NCBI GenBank assembly: GCA_036262035.1
Contig: DATAJS010000003.1
Location: 124,001-188,000 of the forward strand
DNA from: Burkholderiales bacterium
GTDB taxonomy: Bacteria; Pseudomonadota; Gammaproteobacteria; Burkholderiales; SG8-41
DNA: 64,000 nucleotides
Direction: 5' to 3'
Shown piece by piece: positions 48,602-57,470 of this stretch (within the stretch, counting starts at the first letter, position 1; each line of letters opens with the position of its first letter). The position numbers were made by a program, and so were the translations under genes. The notes under the pieces were generated by a model. That model had not been told where the DNA came from. It did no database searches and was given only the letters and a program-made list of their open reading frames with translations.

Positions 48602-49368
48602 TGGCGGCGCGAGCATACGGCCTCGAAGATCGAGTCGCGTGGGTGATCGGAGGCTCGGGGTCGCTCGGACAGGAGATCGCCGCGGCGCTGACCGAAGCGG
48701 ATGCTCGTGCGATCGTGTCGTCGCGCAGCGTCGCGGCGCAATGGCGCGAGCGTGACGGCGCCGGTGCATGGCCGCCGAGCGCGGTGAAGGTCGAGCTCGC
48801 GTCAGCCGCATCGGTCGACGCCGCCGCGCGCGAGATCCTGGAGCGCTGCGGGCGCATCGACCTGCTCGTCAACTGCAGCGCCGCGCCGATCTTCGGCGAT
48901 TTCCTCGAGCTGGACGACGCCGGCTGGGACGCCGTCCTGCAGTCGAAGCTCCTCGGGTACATGCGCTCGATGCGCGCGGTGATCCCTTCGATGCTCGAGC
49001 GCGGCGAAGGCGCGATCGTCAACGTGAGCGGCCGCGGCGGCCGCCAGCCCACCGCGGCGCACTTGCCCGGGTGCTGTGCGAATGCCGCGGTCAACGTGCT
49101 GACCAAAGGGGTCGCCGATCTGTATGCCGGACGCGGCCTGCGCATCAATGCCGTCGCGCCGGGGCCGATCGACACGCCGCGCCATCACGCGATCGACAGC
49201 AGCAATGCGGAGCTGAAGTCGGCGGCTGCCAAGAAGCTGCCGCCGATGGGGCGGCTGGGCGCGCCGCGCGACATCGCGGACGCCGTGCTGTTCCTTGCGA
49301 GTCCTGCTGCGTCGTACGTGAGCGGCATCACGCTCGCGGTGGACGGCGGCGGTACCGCGACGGTCTGA
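48601..49368 (+). CDS. SDR-superfamily protein lacking the catalytic Tyr-x-x-x-Lys
   Basis: A 255-residue short-chain-dehydrogenase fold. The cofactor motif is altered (I-G-G-S-G-S-L-G near residues 16-23 for TG-x-x-x-G-x-G), and L-V-N-C-S-A-A replaces NNAG. The catalytic pair is missing: where Y-x-x-x-K is expected the sequence is G-C-C-A-N in LPGCCANAAVNVLTK. Ser in NVSGRGG is kept. The rest, including INAVAPGPIDTPR and the GGGTATV end, is normal. It belongs to an atypical subgroup whose reaction, if any, is not known to me. Two adjacent ATGs (48598, 48601) could start it; the second has better spacing to AAGG. Confidence 0.85.
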   Translation: MAARAYGLEDRVAWVIGGSGSLGQEIAAALTEADARAIVSSRSVAAQWRERDGAGAWPPSAVKVELASAASVDAAAREILERCGRIDLLVNCSAAPIFGDFLELDDAGWDAVLQSKLLGYMRSMRAVIPSMLERGEGAIVNVSGRGGRQPTAAHLPGCCANAAVNVLTKGVADLYAGRGLRINAVAPGPIDTPRHHAIDSSNAELKSAAAKKLPPMGRLGAPRDIADAVLFLASPAASYVSGITLAVDGGGTATV

Positions 49369-49397
49369 CACTACAAAGAGAAACGAGGAGAAGATCA

Positions 49398-50369
49398 ATG
49401 CGCAGGATCCTGTCAGCAGCAGCACTGTGCCTCGCCGCCACCGCGGCTGGCGCTCAGTCGTTTCCCGTCAAGCCTCTGCGTATCGTCGTCGGCTACCAGC
49501 CCGGCGGCGCAGCCGACATGGTGACGCGGGTCGTGGCCAAGGGCCTCGGCGAGCGTATGGGCCAGCAGGTCGTCGTGGACAACCGCCCCGGCGCCGGCGG
49601 ATTCATCGCCAACGAGCTGGTCGCGAACTCGCCGCCCGACGGCTACACGCTGCTCCTCGCGAACTCGTCATTCGCCTACATCCCCGGCATGTTCGCCGGC
49701 ACCAAGCTCAAGTTCGACACGCGCGCCGACTTCATCCCGGTCGCGCTCGTCGCCACCACGCAGAACGTGTTGGTCGTCCATCCCGCCGTGCCTGCGAAGA
49801 GCGTGCGCGAGCTCGTCGCGATCGCACGCGCTCACCCCGGCAAGCTCAGTTACGCGTCGGGCGGTATCGGCGGCTCGACCCATATGGCGACCGAGCTCTT
49901 CAAGAGCATGACCAAGACCAACATCCTGCACGTGCCTTACAAGGGTAACGGACCTTCGATCGTCGATCTCATGTCGGGCCAGGTCGACATGACCATCGCG
50001 CCGATTCCCGCGATGCTGCCGTTCATCAGCGGCGGCGCGCGCAAGCTGCGCGCCCTCGCTACGACGGGTCTGAAGCGCAGCGCGATGCTGCCCGACCTGC
50101 CGACCATCGCCGATTCGGGCGTGCCGGGCTACGACGCGGGCTCGTGGTACGGCTACATGCTGCCGGCCAAGACGCCGGCGGCGATCGTCTCGACGCTCGA
50201 GCGCGACATCATGGCGTTCGGCAACTCGCCCCAGTTCGCCGAGCAGCTCAAGAACGGGGTGGGCTGCGAGCCCTCGGTGCTGTCGTCGGAGAAATTCCGC
50301 GAGCTCATCGCGGCCGAGACGCAGAAGTGGGGCAAGATCATCAGGGAAGCGGGCATCAAGGGCGAATGA
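49398..50369 (+). CDS. Bug/TctC-family substrate-binding protein
   Basis: A 323-residue precursor with signal peptide MRRILSAAALCLAATAAGA before Q-S-F-P. The ligand loop is GYQPGGAAD, lacking the usual P-F. The central block HVPYKGNGPSIVDLM and C-terminus KWGKIIREAGIKGE are typical. CGAGGAG precedes the ATG. This is the second Bug in the operon, and the two differ strongly in the loop and central block, which suggests that two ligands, for example substrate and pathway intermediate, are handled. Confidence 0.92.
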   Translation: MRRILSAAALCLAATAAGAQSFPVKPLRIVVGYQPGGAADMVTRVVAKGLGERMGQQVVVDNRPGAGGFIANELVANSPPDGYTLLLANSSFAYIPGMFAGTKLKFDTRADFIPVALVATTQNVLVVHPAVPAKSVRELVAIARAHPGKLSYASGGIGGSTHMATELFKSMTKTNILHVPYKGNGPSIVDLMSGQVDMTIAPIPAMLPFISGGARKLRALATTGLKRSAMLPDLPTIADSGVPGYDAGSWYGYMLPAKTPAAIVSTLERDIMAFGNSPQFAEQLKNGVGCEPSVLSSEKFRELIAAETQKWGKIIREAGIKGE

Positions 50370-50411
50370 GCGCCCATCTCAAGGACGGCAGGACGGTCAA
50401 AGGAGAACGCA

Positions 50412-51836
50412 ATGAGTGACGGCACTGCGGCGAACCGGCCGCGCAACATGTTCGAGAAGATCTGGGATCGCCACGTCATCTCGAAGCGCGACGACGGCGA
50501 GTCGCTGATCTACATCGACCGCAACTTCGTGCACGAAGGTCCGTTCTACGCCTTCGATGCGCTGCGCCTCGAGAACCGCCGCATCCATCGGCCGCTGAAG
50601 CAGTTCGCCATCGCCGATCATTACGCCCCGTCGCTCAACCGGGCGGCGGGCGTCGCGGCCATACGCGACGTCGACATCCGCCGCATGATCGAGCAGCTCG
50701 AGAAGAACACGCTCGATTTCGGCGTTCCGTTCATCGGGATGGACGACCCGCGGCAGGGCATCATGCACGTCGTCGCCGCGGAGCTCGCGGTCGTGCAGCC
50801 GGGCATGGTGACCACCGCCGCGGATTCCCACACCACGAGCATCGGCGCGTTCGGCGCGCTCGCGTTCGGCGTGGGCGCATCCGAGATCAAGCACATCCTC
50901 GCCACGCAGTCGCTGTGGTTCCGCAAGCCGAAGACGCTGCGCGCCACCGTCAACGGGGACCTGCCTCCCGGCATCACGGCCAAGGACGTGATCCTCGCGA
51001 TCGTCGGGAAAGTCGGGTTGTCGGGCGGCAACGGGCACGTGATCGAGTATGCGGGCTCGGCGATCCGCGGCATGACCATGGATGAGCGCATGACCGTGTG
51101 CAACATGTCGATCGAGATGGGCGCGCGCTCGGGCATGGTCGCGCCCGACGAGACGACCTTCGCGTATCTCAAGGGCCGCCAGTTCGCGCCCGGGCCCGAG
51201 CACTGGGAGCGGGCGCTCGCGTTCTGGCGCAAGCTCCCGACCGACGAAGGCGCCGCCTTCGACAAGGAGGTCACGCTCGCCGCGAAAGACATCGCGCCGA
51301 TGGTGACGTGGGGCAACCTGCCGGAGCATGCGCTGCCGATCACGGCGCGCGTGCCGCACCCGGACGACGCCAAGACCGCCCAGCAGCGCGGCCACATCGA
51401 ACGCGCGCTCGCTTACATGCAGCTCACGCCGGGACAGGCGCTGACCGAGATCGCGGTCGATCGCGTATTCATCGGCTCGTGCACCAATGCGCGCTACGAC
51501 GACCTGGTGTCGGCCGCGAAGATCCTGAAAGGACGGCGCGCGGTCGTGCCGGCGATGGTCTCCCCGGGCTCGAGCGACGTGAAGCGGCGCGCCGAGGCGG
51601 CGGGGATCGACCGCATCTTCAAGGACGCCGGCTTCGAATGGCGCGACTCGGCGTGCTCGATGTGCGTCGGTTCGAACGGCGACTTCGCGCAGCCGGGCGA
51701 GCGCTGCGCGTCGACGTCGCCGCGCAATTACGAGAACCGCCAGGGCCGCTGGGTGCGCACCCACCTGGTGAGCCCCGCGATGGCCGCGGCCGCGGCCGTG
51801 ACCGGACATCTGACCGACGTACGCACACTCGACTAG
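50412..51836 (+). CDS. leuC: LeuC-type aconitase-family large subunit (3-isopropylmalate dehydratase-like)
   Basis: A 474-residue [4Fe-4S] hydro-lyase large subunit. Cluster ligands are Cys357 (IGSCTNARYDD), Cys415 and Cys418 (ACSMCVGSNGD), followed by GERCASTSPRN. The spacing is as in LeuC of E. coli. The context is not leucine biosynthesis: no leuA or leuB is near, and neighbours are Bug, PrpD, SDR and TcuA-like genes. It probably isomerises or hydrates another 2- or 3-hydroxy di- or tricarboxylate. VGSNGD replaces the common LAMNPD, next to the cluster, which may reflect a different substrate. AAAGGAG precedes the ATG. Confidence 0.9.
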   Translation: MSDGTAANRPRNMFEKIWDRHVISKRDDGESLIYIDRNFVHEGPFYAFDALRLENRRIHRPLKQFAIADHYAPSLNRAAGVAAIRDVDIRRMIEQLEKNTLDFGVPFIGMDDPRQGIMHVVAAELAVVQPGMVTTAADSHTTSIGAFGALAFGVGASEIKHILATQSLWFRKPKTLRATVNGDLPPGITAKDVILAIVGKVGLSGGNGHVIEYAGSAIRGMTMDERMTVCNMSIEMGARSGMVAPDETTFAYLKGRQFAPGPEHWERALAFWRKLPTDEGAAFDKEVTLAAKDIAPMVTWGNLPEHALPITARVPHPDDAKTAQQRGHIERALAYMQLTPGQALTEIAVDRVFIGSCTNARYDDLVSAAKILKGRRAVVPAMVSPGSSDVKRRAEAAGIDRIFKDAGFEWRDSACSMCVGSNGDFAQPGERCASTSPRNYENRQGRWVRTHLVSPAMAAAAAVTGHLTDVRTLD

Positions 51837-51845
51837 GGGCGATTC

Positions 51846-52481
51846 ATGGAACCGTTTACCCGACTCACCGCCGTCGCCGCGCCGCTCGAGCGCGCCGACA
51901 TCGACACCGACATGCTCATCCCGCAGCGCTACCTGCGCCAGCCCCTGACGGTGGGCTATCGTAATTTTCTCTTCTACAACGACCGCTACGACGCCGACGG
52001 CAAGCTCAAGGGCGATTTCCTGCTCGACCGCGAGCCTTACAACCGCGCGAAGATCTTCGTCGCGGGGCCGAACTTCGGCTGCGGCTCGACGCGCGAAGGC
52101 GCGGTGTACGCGGTCGTCGATTTCGGCATACGCGCGGTGATCGCGCCGAGCTTCGGGCCGTTCTATGCGAGCAACTGCTACCAGAACGGGCTGCTGCCGG
52201 TGGTACTGCCCGAGGACACGGTGCGCGCGATACTGAAGCAGCTTCACGACAAACCCGGCGCCGAGATCACGATCGACCTGCCCGGCCAGACCGTCACCGA
52301 TCCGGCGGGCGGTCAGCATCGCTTCGAGATCGAGCCCGCGCGCAAGGAGCGTATGCTCGAAGGCATGGACGATATCGCCGCGACGCAGAAGCTCGCCGGG
52401 CAGCGGGACGCGCTCGAGCGCAAGCTCGAAGCGGAGACGCCGTGGCTCACCGGCGCGAACATGCAGGTGCTGGTGCGATGA
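51846..52481 (+). CDS. leuD: LeuD-type aconitase-family small subunit
   Basis: A 211-residue swivelling-domain subunit, partner of the preceding LeuC-type protein; 9 bp separate the genes. The substrate-binding loop reads FGCGSTREGAVYA, where biosynthetic LeuD normally has FGCGSSREHAPWAL; changes of Ser to Thr, His to Gly and W to Y at this loop point to altered substrate recognition. DIDTDMLIPQRYL near the N-terminus and PFYASNCYQNGLLPV are standard. The stop TGA overlaps the start of the following PrpD gene as ATGA. Confidence 0.9.
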   Translation: MEPFTRLTAVAAPLERADIDTDMLIPQRYLRQPLTVGYRNFLFYNDRYDADGKLKGDFLLDREPYNRAKIFVAGPNFGCGSTREGAVYAVVDFGIRAVIAPSFGPFYASNCYQNGLLPVVLPEDTVRAILKQLHDKPGAEITIDLPGQTVTDPAGGQHRFEIEPARKERMLEGMDDIAATQKLAGQRDALERKLEAETPWLTGANMQVLVR

Positions 52482-53884
52482 GCGGGGCCGGTCTCACGGC
52501 CGTCCTCGGCGAGTTCATCGCATGCACGCGCATCAAAGACGTCCCGGAGGCCGCGCGACGCATTGCGAAGCAGGGCATCGCCGACTGTATCGGTGCGATG
52601 CTCGCCGGCTCACGCGAGCCGGCGGTCGCGGCGGTTCAGAAAGCCTTCGAGATCGATGCGCCCGCAGGCGGAGCGGCATCGCTGTATTTCAGCGGCAGGC
52701 ATACCACCGCGCCGATCGCGGCATGGGTGAACGGCACCGCCGCCCACGTCCTCGATTATGACGACGTGGCGCTCAAGGGCAGCCACCCCAGCGCCGTGCT
52801 CGTTCCCGCGATCCTGGCCGAAGCCGAGACGCTCGGCTCGACCGGCGCCGATATGCTCCTCGCGTACATCGCCGGCTACGAGACGTGGGGCGAGCTGATC
52901 TCGCGCGAGCGCGGCAACTACCAGCGCAAGGGCTGGCATCCGACCGGCGTGTTCGGGGCGCTCGGCGCGGCCGCGGCCTGCGCTTCGCTGCGAAGGCTCG
53001 ACGCGGTGAAGGCGAGGAACGCGCTCGGCATCGCCGCTTCGGAAGCGAGCGGCGTCATGGCGAACCTCGGCTTCATGACCAAGCCCATGCATGCGGGCAA
53101 GGCCGCGGCCTGCGGCCTGCTCGCCGCGCGCTTCGCGAGCGAAGGCGTGACCGCCGCGGCCGATGCGCTGGAGCACGAGCAGGGTTTTCTTGCCGCGTTG
53201 TCCCCCAGGGGCGAGCTGGACCTCAGAGGCGCAGCGGCGCTGCCGCCCTCGCGCTGGCGCATCGTCGACCAGGGTCTCGCGATCAAGCAGTATCCGGTGT
53301 GCTATCGCGCGCACCGGGCGATCGATGCGATGCTGGGACTCGCGCGCGAGCACGATCTCGCGGGCGAAGACGTGCACGCGATGACCGTGCGCTTCAGCGC
53401 GTCGCACAACGTGATCCTCAAGAACCACCGGCCGCAGAGCGCCATCGACGCGAAGTTCAGCATCGAGTTCGCGCTGGCGTGCGCGCTGCTGAAGCGGCGC
53501 GTAGGATTGCGGGACCTCACCGACGAGTTCGTGCAATCCGCGGCCGTGCAGCAGCTCGTCGAGCGCGTGCAGATCGACATCAACCCGGAGGAGATGGCCG
53601 GCACGTCCGGCTATTCGCCGTACGACGTGGTGCGCGTCGTCCTCGCCGACGGCCGCGAGCTGGAAAGCGAGCACGTCAGGCACGCCCGCGGAGACGCGGA
53701 AGCGCCGCTCGCGCCTTCCGAGCTGTGGGCGAAGTTCGAGGACTGCGCCGCGTGGTCGGGGCTGCCGCTCGATGCGCGCGCGCTCTTCGAATCGATCCAG
53801 GCGCTCGAACAGTGTTCCAGCGTGGCGGCGCTCGCCGGCGCCGCGCGTGCGAAGCCCTCGCGGCAAGCCGCCGTCGCAGGTTGA
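52478..53884 (+). CDS. MmgE/PrpD-family protein
   Basis: A 468-residue member of the family from the subgroup with HVLDYDDVALKGSHPSAVL near residue 90 and WHPTGVFGALGAAAA near residue 157, unlike the copies at 38140 and 46245. The lid contains IKQYPVCYRAHRAIDAML near residue 270. It starts by ATGA overlap with leuD, so it is made together with the LeuCD-type enzyme. Having two distant PrpD types in one operon argues for two different dehydration, isomerisation or decarboxylation steps. The C-terminus is longer and alanine-rich. Confidence 0.9.
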   Translation: MSGAGLTAVLGEFIACTRIKDVPEAARRIAKQGIADCIGAMLAGSREPAVAAVQKAFEIDAPAGGAASLYFSGRHTTAPIAAWVNGTAAHVLDYDDVALKGSHPSAVLVPAILAEAETLGSTGADMLLAYIAGYETWGELISRERGNYQRKGWHPTGVFGALGAAAACASLRRLDAVKARNALGIAASEASGVMANLGFMTKPMHAGKAAACGLLAARFASEGVTAAADALEHEQGFLAALSPRGELDLRGAAALPPSRWRIVDQGLAIKQYPVCYRAHRAIDAMLGLAREHDLAGEDVHAMTVRFSASHNVILKNHRPQSAIDAKFSIEFALACALLKRRVGLRDLTDEFVQSAAVQQLVERVQIDINPEEMAGTSGYSPYDVVRVVLADGRELESEHVRHARGDAEAPLAPSELWAKFEDCAAWSGLPLDARALFESIQALEQCSSVAALAGAARAKPSRQAAVAG

Positions 53885-53912
53885 TCATCCACACAACGAA
53901 GAAGGAGCCCTC

Positions 53913-54314
53913 ATGGCCAAGCTGAGACACATCGCAATTACCGTGGACGACATGGAACAGACCGCCCGGTTCTACGAACAGGCATTCGACATGAAGCGCG
54001 TGCGCCAGTCCGACGTGGCCATCATGATGTCCGACGGGGTCATGAGCCTCGCGATCATCCATTCCGAGAACATCAACGCCGAAGGGCGTCGGGGCCTGCA
54101 CCACATCGGCTTCCAGATCGACGAGATGGAAGACGCCGCGGCGAAGGTGGAGGGCAGCGGCGGCGTGTATCACGGCCAGATCAAGGGCGTAGGCGGCGGG
54201 CCGAAGTCGGAGCGCAAGTATCGCGACCCGAACGGCATCCACTTCGACATCGCGACCGCGGAGCACGTGCAGCGGGTGTGGTGCATCCCCGCGGACGTCG
54301 AAGAAAAAGTCTAA
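53913..54314 (+). CDS. VOC-family protein, last gene of the 11-gene operon
   Basis: A 133-residue glyoxalase-fold protein. Likely metal ligands are His6 (KLRHIAITVDD), the His pair in RRGLHHIGFQIDE near residue 64, and the C-terminal HFDIATAE. Methylmalonyl-CoA epimerase and glyoxalases share this fold. GAAGGAG precedes the ATG and the gene starts 28 bp after PrpD. Its end overlaps the convergent GTPase gene by four bases, which marks the 3' boundary of the operon. Confidence 0.88.
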   Translation: MAKLRHIAITVDDMEQTARFYEQAFDMKRVRQSDVAIMMSDGVMSLAIIHSENINAEGRRGLHHIGFQIDEMEDAAAKVEGSGGVYHGQIKGVGGGPKSERKYRDPNGIHFDIATAEHVQRVWCIPADVEEKV

Positions 54315-55810
54315 AGGTCGCAGGCGGCGGAGCGCGCGTCCGCCGCCTCGAAAATCCGCGCGGACTCCGGATAGAGCCGCACCAGCGTTTCGGCCGCCAG
54401 GCGCGTCATGATCGGTTGCAGCCATTGCGCGACTTCATTCGGCGACGCCCCGCGGTGTGCGGCGCCCCACGCGTCTTCGAGCGCCTGCGCGTTGCGCGAT
54501 ACCAACCCGGATACGCGCGTCTGCCAGTGGGGCGGATACTCGCCTTCGATCCAGTCGCCGCGGCCGCGGCCGAAATGCGCGATCGCGAGATAGCGCAGCA
54601 GCGCCGCCTGCACGCGCTGCGTGAGGAATTTCCCCGACCATCCGACGTGCAGCTCGTCCGCCTCGCGCGCGAGGTTGTAGGCGTGCGCGGCGCCGGCGCC
54701 GCCGAAAGCGCCCACGATGCCACCGATGAGCGCGCCGGCGCCGAGCGACATGCCGCCGGCGACGAGGTCGGCCGCAAGCCCGGTGGCGGCGCCGGTGACG
54801 AAGCCGCCCAGCACGCCCGTCGCGCCGACGTCGACCGGCTCTTTCACGACAGCCGCGTCTCCGGCGAGACGCTCGAGGATGAGCTTCTCGCTGCGGCCCG
54901 ACAGCCCGTGCAGCGCGATGAGCTCGTCGGTTGCTTCCTTCACCGACACCGCCAGCCGCTCGCCGAGCGAGTTCATCGCGGCCTCGACCTCGGGCTCGAG
55001 CTGCGCCGGTCTCGTGCGCCACTGCTTCAGCCAGCGCGTGAGCCGGTGCGCGAGTCCCGGGGCGCTGCGCGCTTCGCGATCGGTCGCTGCCAGCGCCAGT
55101 TGCTTCGCGAGGATCTCCATCGATCGCACGAAGATCGTGAGGTTGCCCGTGCGCCACGTGGTGCGGATGCGATCGAACGCAGCCGCCTTGCCCCCTGCGA
55201 GCAGATCCGCCACCGCGGCCAGCAGCCGGTCCTCCTGCACCCAGCAGCGCGCGAATGCGTCCATCGCGACCGGTCCCACCGCAGCGGGATGCCGCGCGAT
55301 GTGCGCGCGCCACAGCTCCTCTTCCGCCGCTTCCTGGTCGCGAGGCCGCGGCGCGCCCATCTGGTTGAGGAGCACGAGCACCGGCCTCTTCATCCAGTCG
55401 AGAATACGCAGCTCGACGTCGACGTAGGCCGCCGAAGCCGGGTCTTCGGCGGCGTTCACCAGGTACAGCACGACGTCGGTGCGCTCGCGGACGTTGCGGA
55501 TCGCGATCTGGCTGTTGAAGAAAGGGCGATCGGTATAGCGGTCCCAGACTCGCGTGAGGAACCAGCCGATCGGATTGGAGCTCATGCGCAGGCGCTTGAG
55601 CAGCCGCACGCTGTCGCCGAAGCCCGGAGTGTCCCACAGGCGCAGCACGTCGCCTTCGGGAGTCTCGACCAGGACGTGCGCGTCGGCACGCGAGGTCACG
55701 TGGGCGCGGTCCGCGACTTCTCCGACGTCGCGCCGCACGAGCGTGCGCAGCAGGGTCGTCTTGCCCGCGTTGGTGTGCGACACGAGCGTGATGTCGATCG
55801 CGGTCGTCAT
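54311..55810 (-). CDS. GTPase with DUF3482 domain
   Basis: A 499-residue Era/TrmE-like GTPase. The P-loop reads S-H-T-N-A-G-K-T (residues 11-18), with Ser for the first Gly. G3 is DTPG at residues 60-63. G4 is L-N-Q-M-G near residue 149 rather than N-K-x-D, so guanine specificity may be relaxed. The C-terminal half contains the glycine-rich stretch GGFVTGAATGLAADLVAGG / GALIGGIVGAFGG near residues 335-375, able to insert in or lie on a membrane. It is translationally coupled (ATGA) to the DUF2868 gene upstream, a conserved pair in betaproteobacteria of unknown function. Confidence 0.87.
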   Translation of the reverse strand: MTTAIDITLVSHTNAGKTTLLRTLVRRDVGEVADRAHVTSRADAHVLVETPEGDVLRLWDTPGFGDSVRLLKRLRMSSNPIGWFLTRVWDRYTDRPFFNSQIAIRNVRERTDVVLYLVNAAEDPASAAYVDVELRILDWMKRPVLVLLNQMGAPRPRDQEAAEEELWRAHIARHPAAVGPVAMDAFARCWVQEDRLLAAVADLLAGGKAAAFDRIRTTWRTGNLTIFVRSMEILAKQLALAATDREARSAPGLAHRLTRWLKQWRTRPAQLEPEVEAAMNSLGERLAVSVKEATDELIALHGLSGRSEKLILERLAGDAAVVKEPVDVGATGVLGGFVTGAATGLAADLVAGGMSLGAGALIGGIVGAFGGAGAAHAYNLAREADELHVGWSGKFLTQRVQAALLRYLAIAHFGRGRGDWIEGEYPPHWQTRVSGLVSRNAQALEDAWGAAHRGASPNEVAQWLQPIMTRLAAETLVRLYPESARIFEAADARSAACDL

Positions 55811-57333
55811 CGCCGTAACACCGCCGCCTTGAGGCGCTCGGTTTCTTCCGCCGGCGGAGGGTCGTCGGCGAGGTTGATGAAGCACGGCTGCGCTCCATGC
55901 CGCTCCACAAACGCTTTCCACGTGCGCCGGCGCTCGTTCATGCGCTCCGCCGCGCCGCCGAGCGCCTGCATGCGCGCCGCGTAAGGCCCTTCGTCGACGA
56001 GCACCAGACCACCTCCGGAGGTGTGGTGCGCGAGGCGCGCCTGCAGCCGTCCGATCGCCGCGCCATGGTTCTCCTCTTCGGGCGTCGCCGCGAGATTGAC
56101 GAGCAGCGCGAGCGCTACGCCGTCGCGCGCCTGCCGCGCGTCACGCAGCAGGCCGTCCTCGTCTCCATAGCGCACGGCGGCTATGCAGTCGATCGCGACG
56201 CCTTCGCCGAGCGCGGAGCGCAGCCGCTGCGAGAGCCGCGCCGGCGCATCGCCCGCGGGCTCGTACCCGTACGGCGCGACGGTCACCGCACGAAGGCCCC
56301 CGGCCTGTCCTTCGCCGAACGTCCTGGCGAAGTACGCCGCGAGCCCCTGCGGCAACGGAATGTTCAGCGCGTGCCGCCAGACCGCGAGCATGCCCGCGAA
56401 CGCAAGCACCAGACGCGGCGCCACGACATAGATCGCGACGGATGCGGCGAGCAGATGTATCCAGTAGTCGGCGCGCTCGCCGCCCGCACCGTCGGCCCAC
56501 CGGATCGCCTCGAGGTGCGGCGCGTCGGGCAGGGCGATTCCGGAGAGCGCGGAAGCCGGGCCGTAGAAGACGGACACGAACGTGCGCACCCGTTCCGCAT
56601 CCAGCAGAGTGCTTTCCCAGCCTGCCGAATAGTCGATGGTGAGGCCGCGCAGGTAGAGCGCGCCGATGAAGCCGAGCCCCGCGGCCGCCGCGCACAAGTG
56701 AAAGAGACGCGTGGCCCGCGCCACCAGCAGCGGCTTTGCGACTTCGGTCCATTGACGCACGAAGCTCTCGAGCGCTCTTGCGAGCGCCGTGTCGTATCGC
56801 GCCGAGCGCGCGACCATATGCCGCACCCTGCGCAGCACGCTCTCCGCCGCGAGCGCGCGCAGGACCGGGCGGTTCGCACGGCGCCCGGCGGTCGAGCCCG
56901 CGGCGGTTGCGATCACTACTGCGTACACCAGCAGGTTCCACAGGACGAGCGCGAGGAGCGGACGCGACAGGATGTCGATGCGGCGCGTGCCGTCGAGCAC
57001 CGACAATGCGCCGCCGAGCACCACGCTCGTCAGGACGAGGAGCCAGCCGGCCGTCGCAGACCCGCCGGCGAGGCGCAAGACCGAATCGACGAAACGGTGG
57101 TCGCGGAGCACCGGCTCGATCAGAAGCTCCGCTCTCGCGGCGAGCATGGCCTGCGCACGCCGCGTCAGCGCGCCGCCCTCCCGCGCGGCATCGCCGTTCG
57201 GCGGGTCGCCGGTGTTTCGGGCGGCTTCGCGCGTAGCGCTCCTGCGCTCGGCCTCGGGGATCAGACGCGCGGTCCCTTCGGCTTCCTCTACGGCTCTGAC
57301 CAGCAGTACTTTTCGAAGCTGAGCTTCTCGCAT
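55807..57333 (-). CDS. DUF2868 membrane protein
   Basis: A 508-residue protein. It begins MREAQLRKVLLVRAVEE, as DUF2868 proteins do. About four transmembrane segments are visible (near residues 95-115, 125-147, 207-228 and 288-312), then a soluble C-terminal domain with LVLVDEGPYAARMQALGG. The region CIAAVRYGDEDGLL to LALLVNLAATPEEENHG looks like an alpha/beta fold, probably the partner surface for the DUF3482 GTPase, whose start overlaps its stop. Function is not known; the pair may form a membrane-associated GTPase complex. Confidence 0.83.
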   Translation of the reverse strand: MREAQLRKVLLVRAVEEAEGTARLIPEAERRSATREAARNTGDPPNGDAAREGGALTRRAQAMLAARAELLIEPVLRDHRFVDSVLRLAGGSATAGWLLVLTSVVLGGALSVLDGTRRIDILSRPLLALVLWNLLVYAVVIATAAGSTAGRRANRPVLRALAAESVLRRVRHMVARSARYDTALARALESFVRQWTEVAKPLLVARATRLFHLCAAAAGLGFIGALYLRGLTIDYSAGWESTLLDAERVRTFVSVFYGPASALSGIALPDAPHLEAIRWADGAGGERADYWIHLLAASVAIYVVAPRLVLAFAGMLAVWRHALNIPLPQGLAAYFARTFGEGQAGGLRAVTVAPYGYEPAGDAPARLSQRLRSALGEGVAIDCIAAVRYGDEDGLLRDARQARDGVALALLVNLAATPEEENHGAAIGRLQARLAHHTSGGGLVLVDEGPYAARMQALGGAAERMNERRRTWKAFVERHGAQPCFINLADDPPPAEETERLKAAVLRR

Positions 57334-57470
57334 CCGCGACGTTCTTGAAATTCGTTGCTCGATTTCAGCAGGCGGCGCGGTGCCCGCGGCCTTCGCTCCT
57401 CGCTCCTCGTGTGCCTGATGATACCCGCGCCACGGTCAGCGACGGCGCGTGGCGAAGGACGCTCGCCCGC

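Noticed and set aside
50412-52481. Leucine biosynthesis operon
   Set aside because: leuA and leuB are absent, the neighbours are catabolic and transport genes, and active-site loops differ from biosynthetic LeuCD.
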